A stretch of DNA of 23,488 nt. Source: Anaerolineales bacterium. GTDB lineage: Bacteria > Chloroflexota > Anaerolineae > Anaerolineales > Villigracilaceae. Positions 7,472 to 13,887 of this stretch are shown piece by piece. Both the position numbers and the translations under genes were made by a program. Within the stretch, counting starts at the first letter, position 1, and each line of letters starts with the position of its first letter. The notes under the pieces are model-generated. The model was not told where the DNA came from and ran no database searches. It saw only the letters and a list, made by a program, of their open reading frames with translations. The stretch lies in NCBI GenBank assembly GCA_016928525.1, contig JAFGKO010000341.1, positions 1 to 23,488 on the forward strand. Reading direction: 5' to 3'.

Positions 7472-8308
7472 CTAATACGGCGGCGAGCCCATCCCGCTGA
7501 CGGCTACGTTGATGGGCACGGCAAAGCCGATCCCAACGAAAAAATTCTGTTCGCTGGGGTTGACGATCCCGGTGACGATGCCGATCACCTGTCCGCTGCG
7601 GTTCAACAACGGGCCGCCCGAATTGCCGGGGTTTACAGCGGCGTCGACTTGTATCAAACCTTCCAGTCTTTGTTCGCTGCCTGAGGGCTGGAAAGTGCGA
7701 TTGAAACCTGAGATCACCCCGGCACTCATCGAGCCGTACAGGCCAAAGGGATTGCCAACAGCAAACGCCTCGTCACCCACGCGCATGGAACCAGGATTGC
7801 CCAGGATGGCCGGTATGAGTATCCCGGGTAGCTGGTAGGCTTGCAACACAGCGATGTCGTTCTCCGGTTGTTCCAGAACTACTTCTGCTTCCGATTTTGT
7901 GCCATCGGCGAAGGTCACCAAAATCTCATCAGCGCCCGCAACCACGTGCAGGCTGGTCAGGATTTCGCCATTGGTCGTAATGATGACCCCGCTTCCCAAT
8001 CCCCCGTGCTCACCTTCGTCATCTTCTCCTTTTGTTTGGATGAGAACCAGCGACGGTTGTATCACCTGGAATACCTGTGTCGAAAAAGCCGGGCGTGGCG
8101 TGGCGGAGGCCAGCGCCATTGCGACGGTATCGTTCACCTCGCGCACTGTCATTTGATGTGTACCAGGGAAGAGAAGACTGTAAAGCAGTATCGCCAGCAG
8201 CGCTGCCAGAATACCGGTAACGAACGGGGTGGCATTCTTTAAATGTGTTCGGATGCGTACCAGTCGCTCCTGCCATCGTTCCGAACCTGAAGCAGATGGT
8301 TCATTCAT
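7472..8308 (-). CDS. Membrane-anchored HtrA/DegP-like serine protease lacking PDZ
   Basis: This is a 278-aa trypsin-like protease. One hydrophobic helix (about 28-48) follows a charged N-terminus, giving a type II anchor. The chymotrypsin-fold domain covers about 75-272 with the full triad: H121 (TSLHVV), D151 (ENDIAVL) and S230 (NPGNSGGPL). The protein ends right after the second beta-barrel (AVPINVAV), so the PDZ domain usual in HtrA is absent. The last residues (SGMGSPPY) are not an obvious truncation scar. It is expected to degrade misfolded envelope proteins outside the membrane. AGAGGT sits about 9 nt before the ATG. It is transcribed toward the MoxR/Bat cluster, with a hairpin in the 57-bp gap. 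Confidence 0.9.
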   Translation of the reverse strand: MNEPSASGSERWQERLVRIRTHLKNATPFVTGILAALLAILLYSLLFPGTHQMTVREVNDTVAMALASATPRPAFSTQVFQVIQPSLVLIQTKGEDDEGEHGGLGSGVIITTNGEILTSLHVVAGADEILVTFADGTKSEAEVVLEQPENDIAVLQAYQLPGILIPAILGNPGSMRVGDEAFAVGNPFGLYGSMSAGVISGFNRTFQPSGSEQRLEGLIQVDAAVNPGNSGGPLLNRSGQVIGIVTGIVNPSEQNFFVGIGFAVPINVAVSGMGSPPY

Positions 8309-8506
8309 TCAATTGCTACCTCTAAAGGAACTCAAGCTTCATACAAGATGAAGTGCCTATCCAACAGGTGTTCGAAAGCACCTTTGAAAAATATTGTATT
8401 GAATAATATAAATCTTTTTTCTTAGACTAAGATGAGAGGAAATGTACGAATTGCCAACGAATCCCTAGACGAGTCGAGTGTGGGACAAATTACTTTTGAT
8501 TCTTGC
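8309..8506. other. AT-rich divergent intergenic region
   Basis: This is non-coding DNA between the divergent HtrA and STAS genes. It is AT-rich around 8385-8425. Possible minus-strand -10 hexamers are TATTAT (8408-8403) and TACAAT (8398-8393), but neither has a convincing -35, so the HtrA promoter is not assigned. No other structure was recognised. Confidence 0.4.
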
Positions 8507-8535
8507 TTGATTTCTGCTTGTAAAAAGCGTACAAT
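8507..8535 (+). promoter_or_regulatory. Sigma70-type promoter for the STAS gene
   Basis: TTGATT (8507-8512) and TACAAT (8530-8535) are separated by 17 bp. The predicted transcript start near 8542 gives a leader of about 45 nt before the ATG at 8588. Confidence 0.6.
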
Positions 8536-8559
8536 GGATTTAGTTTATTGGCTATAGTC

Positions 8560-8582
8560 TATCTGAATTATCAGATAAGGAG
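8560..8582 (+). promoter_or_regulatory. Inverted repeat abutting the STAS-gene Shine-Dalgarno
   Basis: TATCTGA (8560-8566) and TCAGATA (8571-8577) form a 7-bp palindrome with a 4-nt centre. Its last base is the first base of AAGGAG (8577-8582). It could be a repressor operator just downstream of the start point, or an mRNA hairpin touching the ribosome-binding site. Confidence 0.4.
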
Positions 8583-8587
8583 ATGCA

Positions 8588-8974
8588 ATGGAAATTACCG
8601 TTACCCATGAGCAAAATCGTGTTCCAGTGACCGTCCTCCATGTTGCAGGGAAAACTGATTCCGAGAGCGCCGCAATCCTACAAAAGAAGGCCATGGAATT
8701 GATCGATGGCGGAGCCAGGTACCTGATTTTCGATTTGAGCAGGGTACCCTACATGAGCAGTGCCGGTCTACGCGTCTTGCAGGAAGTATTCAACAAATTA
8801 CGCGCCTTGTCTTCCGAAGATAGTGACAAAGATACGTCGGAGGGATCTTATCAACTCCCCTATCTGAAAATAGTAAATCCGACGCCCGAAGTCCTGGAAG
8901 TATTGAAAATGTCCGGTTTTGATATGCTGGTTGCTATTGAACACGATTTAAAGAAGGCTCTTGCATCCATTTAA
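8588..8974 (+). CDS. STAS-domain anti-sigma factor antagonist (SpoIIAA/RsbV-like)
   Basis: This is a 128-aa single STAS domain. The conserved loop reads YMSSAGLRVL (about 55-64). Ser58 sits where SpoIIAA/RsbV carries the phosphorylated serine, and the preceding Asp of the usual DSSG motif is replaced by Ser. A charged insert rich in Ser, Asp and Glu (about 75-87) lengthens the region before the last strand (YLKIVNPTPEVLEVL). Such proteins bind anti-sigma kinases in the unphosphorylated state and free a sigma factor or other partner. No RsbW-like kinase or phosphatase is encoded nearby, so it probably acts with partners elsewhere. Own promoter, AAGGAG 5 nt before the ATG, and a strong terminator downstream indicate a monocistronic unit. 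Confidence 0.88.
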   Translation: MEITVTHEQNRVPVTVLHVAGKTDSESAAILQKKAMELIDGGARYLIFDLSRVPYMSSAGLRVLQEVFNKLRALSSEDSDKDTSEGSYQLPYLKIVNPTPEVLEVLKMSGFDMLVAIEHDLKKALASI

Positions 8975-8998
8975 CCCACCTTGGTTTTTCATAAAAAC

Positions 8999-9042
8999 AA
9001 GCATGCCCCATCCAGACTTGTAAGATGGGGCATGCTTATTTT
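8999..9042. terminator. Bidirectional intrinsic terminator
   Basis: AAGCATGCCCCATC (8999-9012) and GATGGGGCATGCTT (9024-9037) form a perfect 14-bp stem with an 11-nt loop. On the plus strand it is followed by ATTTTC and on the minus strand by GTTTTTAT. It lies between the convergent STAS and oligoendopeptidase genes and should serve both. Confidence 0.88.
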
Positions 9043-9050
9043 CAAAAAAG

Positions 9051-10814
9051 TTACTTCAACTCTTCCAATTGTTTCACCAACCCATCGACCACATCGAAAC
9101 CGCCCTGCCAGAAGGCTGCTGATTCGATATCGATTCCGGCTTCTTTTAAAATCCTTGCCGGGGCTTCTGACCCGCCCGCCGACAGGATCTTGAGATATTT
9201 GGGCTTGAAGGTCTCACCTTCGCGTTTGAATTGCTGGTAGAGTGAAAGCACCAGCAACTGTCCAAAGGCATAGGCGTACACGTAAAACGGCGTATGGTAG
9301 ATGTGCGGGATCGAGACCCACTCCCACTTGAACTCCTCGCTCAGTTCGAGCGAGTCGCCAAATTGCTCTTTCAGGTTCTCGAAGTAGGCCGCGGAGAGTT
9401 CGTCCACCGAGGCGTTATTGACCACCATCTCGTGTGCTTCCTTCTCGAACAGCGCAAAATACGACTGGCGCATGATGGTGGCGTAGGCGTCGTCCACCTG
9501 CTTGAACAGGATGTCACGGCGCACAGCCTCGTCCTTCTCTTCGGCCAGCAGGCGGTCGGTCAACATCATCTCGCCAAAGGTGGAGGCCGTCTCGGCCAAC
9601 GGCAACGACGAATGGAAGGTAAACGTGCTGTGATGTGAGGCCAGCATGGTATGGATGGCATGCCCCAGTTCGTGCGCCATGGTCGCCACATCCCGTGCGC
9701 GGGATTGGTAATTGAGCAACACCCAGGGCGTCATTTCAGGAGTAACTGACCAGCAGAAAGCCCCATCCCGTTTGCCTTTGCGGACCTCACTGTCCAGATG
9801 GTTCTCATCGAAGACACGCCGTGCCAGCTTGCCGACCTTCGGCTCGAACTCGCTGAACGAATCAAGCACCATTTGGGCTGCTGAGGTGTACTCGAACGTT
9901 TTCTCCGCCTTGGCCACCGGCGCGTAGATGTCGTAACGGCGTAACTTGTCCATACCCAACACTTTGGCTTTCATTTTGAAGTAACGCTGGAAGATGCCTG
10001 CGTTCTTACGAGCCACATCCAGCAGCACGTCCACCGCCTTGTCGGGGATATCATTGGTTAAGTTACGGACGGCCATCGGGCTGCTGAATTTGCGCAGGGT
10101 CAGGTTTTCGTTGTGCCAGTCACGGGCACGCGTCTGGTACATCTGCCCCAAAATGGGACCGTCTTCGCCGTAGACGCGATACAGCTCCTGATAGGCTGCG
10201 GCGCGCAGATCCGGGTCCGGCCCCTGGACGTAGGCCATGAGCTGGCCGCGCGTCAGTTCTTTGGTTTCGCCTTCCACTTCCAGCTTGAAGACATAACGGT
10301 TGGTGATCGAATCATAAAGCGTGATTAACGCCTGCGCGCCGGTCACATCTTTCAGGTTGATCACCTTTTCTTCCGGCTCACTGAGCGTGTGCGGCTTGAA
10401 GTGACGCATCTCCTCCAGGTAGTAGCGATAATCGCCCGAAGCATCCATCAGGCGCTTGGCGTTTTCCTCATCCAGGTCCTTCCACCACAGGCTGAAGAAC
10501 AGCGTGCGGTTTTCCATATCCGCCAGGAATTGGCGCACACGCGTCTGTACGCTCAGCGCGGTCTGGTCCTGGGTGTCGGCGGCGAAGGACAGGCCGGCAA
10601 AAGAGTACAGTTTGTTAGCGATGCGGTTCATCTCCTCCGAGGCGCGGACGACTTCCAGGAAACGGTCGGCAGGCAGATTGGGAGTCAGATTCGCGCGTAA
10701 TCCCTCGAATGAAGTGACCTGTTCTTCGATGGTGTCGAATGCTGATTCGAACTCGGGTGTGTTGAAGCCGGGATACAGGTCAGCCAGGCTCCATTTGGTT
10801 TGGGTAAAAGTCAT
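9051..10814 (-). CDS. pepF: M3-family oligoendopeptidase F
   Basis: This is a 587-aa zinc metallopeptidase, normal length for PepF. The zinc motif H381-E-L-G-H385 is present within MAHELGHAIH; the third ligand should be a Glu in the following helix (around LAETASTFGE). The N-terminal region (about 1-190) is the helical M3 N-domain. No signal peptide is seen, so it is cytosolic and cleaves short peptides of roughly 6-20 residues. The frame stays open up to 10901, but the upstream part crosses a palindromic repeat. ATG 10814 has AGGAG 8 nt upstream and gives the usual MTFTQTKW-like start, so it is chosen. It lies downstream of ychF on the same strand, 111 bp away. Confidence 0.93.
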   Translation of the reverse strand: MTFTQTKWSLADLYPGFNTPEFESAFDTIEEQVTSFEGLRANLTPNLPADRFLEVVRASEEMNRIANKLYSFAGLSFAADTQDQTALSVQTRVRQFLADMENRTLFFSLWWKDLDEENAKRLMDASGDYRYYLEEMRHFKPHTLSEPEEKVINLKDVTGAQALITLYDSITNRYVFKLEVEGETKELTRGQLMAYVQGPDPDLRAAAYQELYRVYGEDGPILGQMYQTRARDWHNENLTLRKFSSPMAVRNLTNDIPDKAVDVLLDVARKNAGIFQRYFKMKAKVLGMDKLRRYDIYAPVAKAEKTFEYTSAAQMVLDSFSEFEPKVGKLARRVFDENHLDSEVRKGKRDGAFCWSVTPEMTPWVLLNYQSRARDVATMAHELGHAIHTMLASHHSTFTFHSSLPLAETASTFGEMMLTDRLLAEEKDEAVRRDILFKQVDDAYATIMRQSYFALFEKEAHEMVVNNASVDELSAAYFENLKEQFGDSLELSEEFKWEWVSIPHIYHTPFYVYAYAFGQLLVLSLYQQFKREGETFKPKYLKILSAGGSEAPARILKEAGIDIESAAFWQGGFDVVDGLVKQLEELK

Positions 10815-10833
10815 GATGATTTCTCCTGTTTCC

Positions 10834-10913
10834 CTGAGCGGAGCGACCATTCGGAGTGCAGTCGAAAGGGCGCTTCGACTACGGAGTTCACTGTCGTTCA
10901 CTCCTCCGCTCAG
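10834..10913. repeat. Dispersed inverted repeat (CTGAGCGGAG family)
   Basis: Outer arms CTGAGCGGAG (10834-10843) and CTCCGCTCAG (10904-10913) are perfectly inverted. An inner hairpin AGTCGAA (10860-10866) and TTCGACT (10874-10880) lies between them. The sequence resembles the CCTGAGCGGAGTCGAAGG-type repeats common in several bacterial phyla. It fills most of the ychF-pepF gap. Confidence 0.6.
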
Positions 10914-10925
10914 CGAGGAACTAAA

Positions 10926-11984
10926 TTAAAGATTGAACCGAATATGTACGATATCGCCGTCTTTGACGGGGTATTCCTTACCTTCCAGGCGCAGTTTGCC
11001 TTTGGCCTTGGCTTCGTTCATCCCGCCCAACTCGACCAGGTCATCATACGTGACCACTTCAGCGCGGATAAAACCCTTCTGCAAATCCGTATGGATTTCG
11101 CCCGCAGCTTCCCAGGCTGAGGCGCCGCGTCGTGTGGTCCAGGCGCGCACTTCGTCTTCGCCAACGGTGAAGAAAGATTGCAGTCGCAGCAGGTCATAAG
11201 ACAGGCGAATCATCTTGCTCAGGCTGAGTTCTTCGATGCCGTACTCTTCCATGAAAACAACCGCATCCTCAGGCGGGAGTTGCGCGATTTCCATTTCGAG
11301 CTTGCCTTGCAAGGCAACTGAAGCATGATCGAGTTCGACGGCTGGGGCAGGCTGGCCTTCACCCAGGTTGAAAACCGTCAGGACCGGTTTGCGGGTCAAC
11401 AGGCCATAGCTGGAAAGTTCCTTTTCTTCATCAGGACTAAATTCCAGCTTGCGCAGCGGTTCATTCCCGGACAAAGCGGCCTGCAACCGTTCGAACAGCG
11501 CGATCTGCCGCTCAACCACGGTTTTGTCCGAACCGCCTTTTCGGCGTTCATCCGCCAGGCGCTCCAGCTTGCGCTCGACAGCAATCAAATCGTTGAGCAA
11601 CAACTCGCTCAACATGGTTTCCACATCACGCCCCGCATCCACTGACCCGGCGGGGTGCGGGACCAGTTCGCTTTCGAAGCAGCGCACTACATGCAGGAAG
11701 CCGTCCATTTGCGCCAGTTGGTTGAGCAATTGACCGGAGATGCCGCTTTTGGCAGCGCCGCCTTCCAGCCCGGCGATATCCGCGTAAGTGACTTTAGCAT
11801 AAACGGTCTTTTTCGGATTGAACATGCCGGAGAGTTTATCCACGCGCAGGTCAGGAACGTCTACCACAGCAGTATGGATTTCGATCCGCCCGGCGCTGGC
11901 GGTGGTGGGAGTGTTCCCCCGCGTCAACGCATTGAAGATGGTGGTCTTTCCGGATTGTGGTAAGCCAATAATTCCGAGTTTCAT
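10926..11984 (-). CDS. ychF: YchF/Obg-family P-loop GTPase or ATPase
   Basis: This is a 352-aa protein. The P-loop reads GLPQSGKT (7-14), where classical YchF has GLPNVGKS. G3 is D69-I-A-G-L. The G4 position reads F-N-L-G-E (204-208), matching the NxxE form that gives YchF its unusual ATP preference. A helical coiled region (about 125-195) and a C-terminal TGS domain (about 270-352, ending RFNL) complete the architecture. YchF interacts with ribosomes and is linked to translation and stress control. GAAGG lies just upstream of the ATG. The start region is divergent from, and partly shares, the tRNA-Leu promoter. The P-loop deviation suggests a lineage-specific subfamily; the general assignment is secure. 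Confidence 0.9.
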   Translation of the reverse strand: MKLGIIGLPQSGKTTIFNALTRGNTPTTASAGRIEIHTAVVDVPDLRVDKLSGMFNPKKTVYAKVTYADIAGLEGGAAKSGISGQLLNQLAQMDGFLHVVRCFESELVPHPAGSVDAGRDVETMLSELLLNDLIAVERKLERLADERRKGGSDKTVVERQIALFERLQAALSGNEPLRKLEFSPDEEKELSSYGLLTRKPVLTVFNLGEGQPAPAVELDHASVALQGKLEMEIAQLPPEDAVVFMEEYGIEELSLSKMIRLSYDLLRLQSFFTVGEDEVRAWTTRRGASAWEAAGEIHTDLQKGFIRAEVVTYDDLVELGGMNEAKAKGKLRLEGKEYPVKDGDIVHIRFNL

Positions 11985-11985
11985 C

Positions 11986-12014
11986 TTGACCTTCGTGTTG
12001 GGAGTGAGTATACT
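11986..12014 (+). promoter_or_regulatory. Promoter of tRNA-Leu (TTGACC-17-TATACT)
   Basis: TTGACC (11986-11991) and TATACT (12009-12014) are 17 bp apart, and the predicted start lies about 5 nt before the tRNA. The -10 is inside the palindrome AGTATACT (12007-12014), so the minus strand also reads TATACT and could drive ychF, although no good minus -35 is visible. Confidence 0.75.
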
Positions 12015-12026
12015 AACTGTGCTTTA

Positions 12027-12108
<82 letters not shown>

Positions 12109-12135
12109 TTATAAACTGAATAATTGCTTTTCGGT

Positions 12136-12273
12136 ATGTTGCCGGGGAGTAGCGCCTGTCACAGAGACGTAGAAGTGACAGGACAGAGGATCGTCAAGAC
12201 GGACGAGTGTCCCGGTCCTCTGGTCGCATCACTGCGAACGCGAGACCGCTACGATGTGGTCTTGCGTTTTTTT
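12136..12273 (+). ncRNA. yybP-ykoY-type (Mn2+) riboswitch with intrinsic terminator
   Basis: The leader contains the two conserved strands of the yybP-ykoY motif: GGGGAGTAGC (12144-12153) on the 5' side and GCGAGACC (12240-12247; consensus GCAAGACC) on the 3' side. Between them are a hairpin CCTGTCAC/GTGACAGG (12155-12182), a second arm CAGAGGA/TCCTCTG (12184-12222) whose internal loop reads CGTCAA...CCGG around a small hairpin, as in known members, and a short hairpin CGCA/TGCG (12225-12236). The 3' conserved strand doubles as the left arm of a terminator: CGCGAGACC (12239-12247) pairs with GGTCTTGCG (12258-12266), followed by seven T. Aptamer and terminator are thus mutually exclusive. Known members bind Mn2+ and switch expression on. 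The basal P1 extension looks weak. The call rests on motif memory, not a covariance search. Confidence 0.78.
12239..12273 (+). terminator. Riboswitch intrinsic terminator
   Basis: A 9-bp stem (one G-U pair), CGCGAGACC (12239-12247) and GGTCTTGCG (12258-12266), is followed by TTTTTTT (12267-12273). It overlaps the aptamer's conserved 3' strand, so ligand binding should prevent it from forming. Confidence 0.88.
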
Positions 12274-12276
12274 GAC

Positions 12277-12332
12277 CCCTGCCCTCACCCAACCCTCCCC
12301 CAAATTCGAGGAATTTTGGGGAGGACAAGGGA
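12277..12332. repeat. CCCTCACCC-type repeat with imperfect hairpin
   Basis: CCTCCCCCAAATT (12294-12306) and AATTTTGGGGAGG (12312-12324) pair at 12 of 13 positions around a 5-nt loop. The preceding CCCTGCCCTCACCCAACCC is typical of a dispersed non-coding repeat. It lies between the riboswitch terminator and the ribosome-binding site of the small membrane peptide and could influence its translation. Confidence 0.45.
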
Positions 12333-12353
12333 GCGGATGATAGGAATGACGAA

Positions 12354-12461
12354 ATGAAACTTTATTTGATCTTTATCCTGATCGATCTGATGGTCTTGCT
12401 AGCGTATCCGATCGTTTTTTTGTTTCAAAAGTTACGCAAAATCCTGGGTTTTAAGCGATAA
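12354..12461 (+). CDS. Small single-span membrane peptide (35 aa), riboswitch-controlled
   Basis: This ORF starts at ATG 12354 with AGGAA (12342-12346) 7 nt upstream and ends at TAA 12459-12461. The peptide begins MKLYLIFILIDLMVLL, forms one hydrophobic helix over about residues 3-24 with a single buried Asp at position 11 and a Pro at 19, and ends in a strongly basic tail (KLRK...GFKR). The positive tail predicts a cytoplasmic C-terminus. It is the first gene after the presumed Mn2+ riboswitch terminator, and glgC begins 35 bp later. I recognise no family. Possible roles, all inferred, are an accessory or regulator of a metal transporter (compare the small proteins MntS and MntP-associated functions) or a general membrane peptide. 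A chance ORF is the alternative, but hydrophobicity, ribosome-binding site and position argue against it. Confidence 0.6.
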   Translation: MKLYLIFILIDLMVLLAYPIVFLFQKLRKILGFKR

Positions 12462-12496
12462 TAGGAGCAGGTTATACTTGTTCCCAGGAGGTCACT

Positions 12497-13771
12497 ATGC
12501 CTACATTGAACGATGTCCTGGGCGTCATTCTGGGCGGTGGACGTGGCACGCGCCTGTATCCGCTGACCAAGATGCGCTCGAAGCCTGCCGTACCGATTGC
12601 GGGAAAATATCGCCTGATCGATATTCCCATCAGCAATTGCATCAATTCGGGGATTTACCGGATTGCCGTCCTTACGCAATTCAACTCGGTTTCCCTGCAC
12701 CGTCATATTACTCACACATACAATTTTGATGCTTTCCATACCGGCTGGGTGCAGATCCTGGCTGCTGAGCAGACGATGGAAAGCGCAGGCTGGTACCAGG
12801 GCACGGCGGATGCTGTCCGTAAGCAATTGTTTGAAATTCAGGCAACCGGAGCGGAATATACCTTGATTTTGGCGGGCGACCATCTCTATCGCATGGACTA
12901 TGCCGCCCTGACAGAATTCCATTGGGAGAAAAACGCTGACATAACGGTAGCAGTTCAACCCGTTGCGAAAGATGATGCGCCTCGTTTCGGGTTGTTGAAG
13001 GTGGAGGCTGACGGACATATCTCCTCGTTTGCTGAAAAGCCAAAGGATCCGAAGGTCCAGCAGAAATTCGTCAGCCGAGATGACCCGGAACGTCCGTTCC
13101 TGGGCTCAATGGGCATCTATTTATTCAATACACAGGTGCTGGTGGATTTACTCAAATATCACCCGCGTCACGATGACTTTGGTGGTGACATCATCCCGGA
13201 AGCGATCCGCTCGCACGAGGTATATGGTTTTGATTTTGACGGTTACTGGGAAGACATCGGGACCATCCGCTCCTTTTACGAGACGAATTTGAAATTAACC
13301 AGTTCTTCCCCGCCGTTCAACTTTTACGACCCGGGCGCGCCTATTTACACACATGCGCGTTTCCTGCCTGGTTCTGTTGTCGATGATAGTGAGTTGAAAG
13401 ATGTGCTTTTGGCCGAGGGTTGTCGTATTCAGAAAGCGGAAATCAAACATTCCATCTTGGGCGTACGCAGCCAGGTTGCAGTCGGGGCTTGCATCAAAGA
13501 TAGCTTTCTGATGGGCGCAGATTACTACGATGCGGAGACGATACCGCACAGTATCCCGCTCGGGATCGGGAAGGACTGCCATGTAGAAGGCGCCATCCTG
13601 GATAAAAATGTGCGCCTGGGCGAGGGTGTGGTCATTAAACCCTTCCCGCCTGACAAGGACCTGGACCGGGACACATGGTTTGTGCGCGATGGCATCGTTG
13701 TCATCCCCAAGAGCACCGTGATTGCGCCGGGAACTCACATTACGCCTGAAGACACGGGCATAGGTAAGTAA
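12497..13771 (+). CDS. glgC: Glucose-1-phosphate adenylyltransferase
   Basis: This is a 424-aa ADP-glucose pyrophosphorylase, full length. It converts ATP and glucose-1-phosphate to ADP-glucose and pyrophosphate, the committed step of bacterial glycogen synthesis. The nucleotidyltransferase domain opens with LGGGRGTRLYPLT (12-24) and PAVPIAGKYRLIDI (30-43). Further family motifs are LILAGDHLYRMDY, FAEKPK, and GYWEDIGT near 255. The C-terminal third (about 290-410) is the left-handed beta-helix with hexapeptide-like repeats (for example HSILGVRS and NVRLGEGVVI). AGGAGGT lies 4 nt before the ATG. It may be co-transcribed with the small membrane peptide and thus partly under riboswitch control. 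A weak TATACT (12473-12478) could provide a separate promoter but lacks a -35. A terminator follows. Confidence 0.96.
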   Translation: MPTLNDVLGVILGGGRGTRLYPLTKMRSKPAVPIAGKYRLIDIPISNCINSGIYRIAVLTQFNSVSLHRHITHTYNFDAFHTGWVQILAAEQTMESAGWYQGTADAVRKQLFEIQATGAEYTLILAGDHLYRMDYAALTEFHWEKNADITVAVQPVAKDDAPRFGLLKVEADGHISSFAEKPKDPKVQQKFVSRDDPERPFLGSMGIYLFNTQVLVDLLKYHPRHDDFGGDIIPEAIRSHEVYGFDFDGYWEDIGTIRSFYETNLKLTSSSPPFNFYDPGAPIYTHARFLPGSVVDDSELKDVLLAEGCRIQKAEIKHSILGVRSQVAVGACIKDSFLMGADYYDAETIPHSIPLGIGKDCHVEGAILDKNVRLGEGVVIKPFPPDKDLDRDTWFVRDGIVVIPKSTVIAPGTHITPEDTGIGK

Positions 13772-13822
13772 AAATTGGGTGAAAGTTTGTAAAAACTACG
13801 ATACGAAATTTGATGAAAGCCG

Positions 13823-13847
13823 ACCCGCCAGAATATCGGCGGGTTTT
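13823..13847 (+). terminator. Intrinsic terminator after glgC
   Basis: ACCCGCC (13823-13829) and GGCGGGT (13838-13844) form a 7-bp GC-rich stem with an 8-nt loop, followed by TTT. It separates glgC from the glycosyltransferase gene. Confidence 0.75.
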
Positions 13848-13870
13848 GGATTCAACCTGTGTTGATAAGT

Positions 13871-13876
13871 TATAAT
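13871..13876 (+). promoter_or_regulatory. TATAAT -10 box for a near-leaderless glycosyltransferase mRNA
   Basis: A perfect TATAAT lies 11 nt before the ATG at 13888, so transcription would start only about 5 nt upstream of the codon. No Shine-Dalgarno is present between them. The -35 is poor (GGATTC or TTGGAT, depending on spacing). Confidence 0.5.
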
Positions 13877-13887
13877 CCAGCCGCTCT

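Noticed and set aside
10815..10901. N-terminal extension of oligoendopeptidase F
   Set aside because: It is encoded by the CTGAGCGGAG repeat; the ATG at 10814 has AGGAG and gives the normal family length.
12124..12357. 77-codon plus-strand ORF between tRNA-Leu and the small membrane peptide
   Set aside because: It runs straight through the riboswitch helices and the terminator, has no ribosome-binding site, and its sequence shows no protein-like pattern.
12425..13043. Minus-strand ORFs opposite glgC (197 and 111 codons)
   Set aside because: They are shadows of the glgC reading frame without recognisable motifs or initiation signals.
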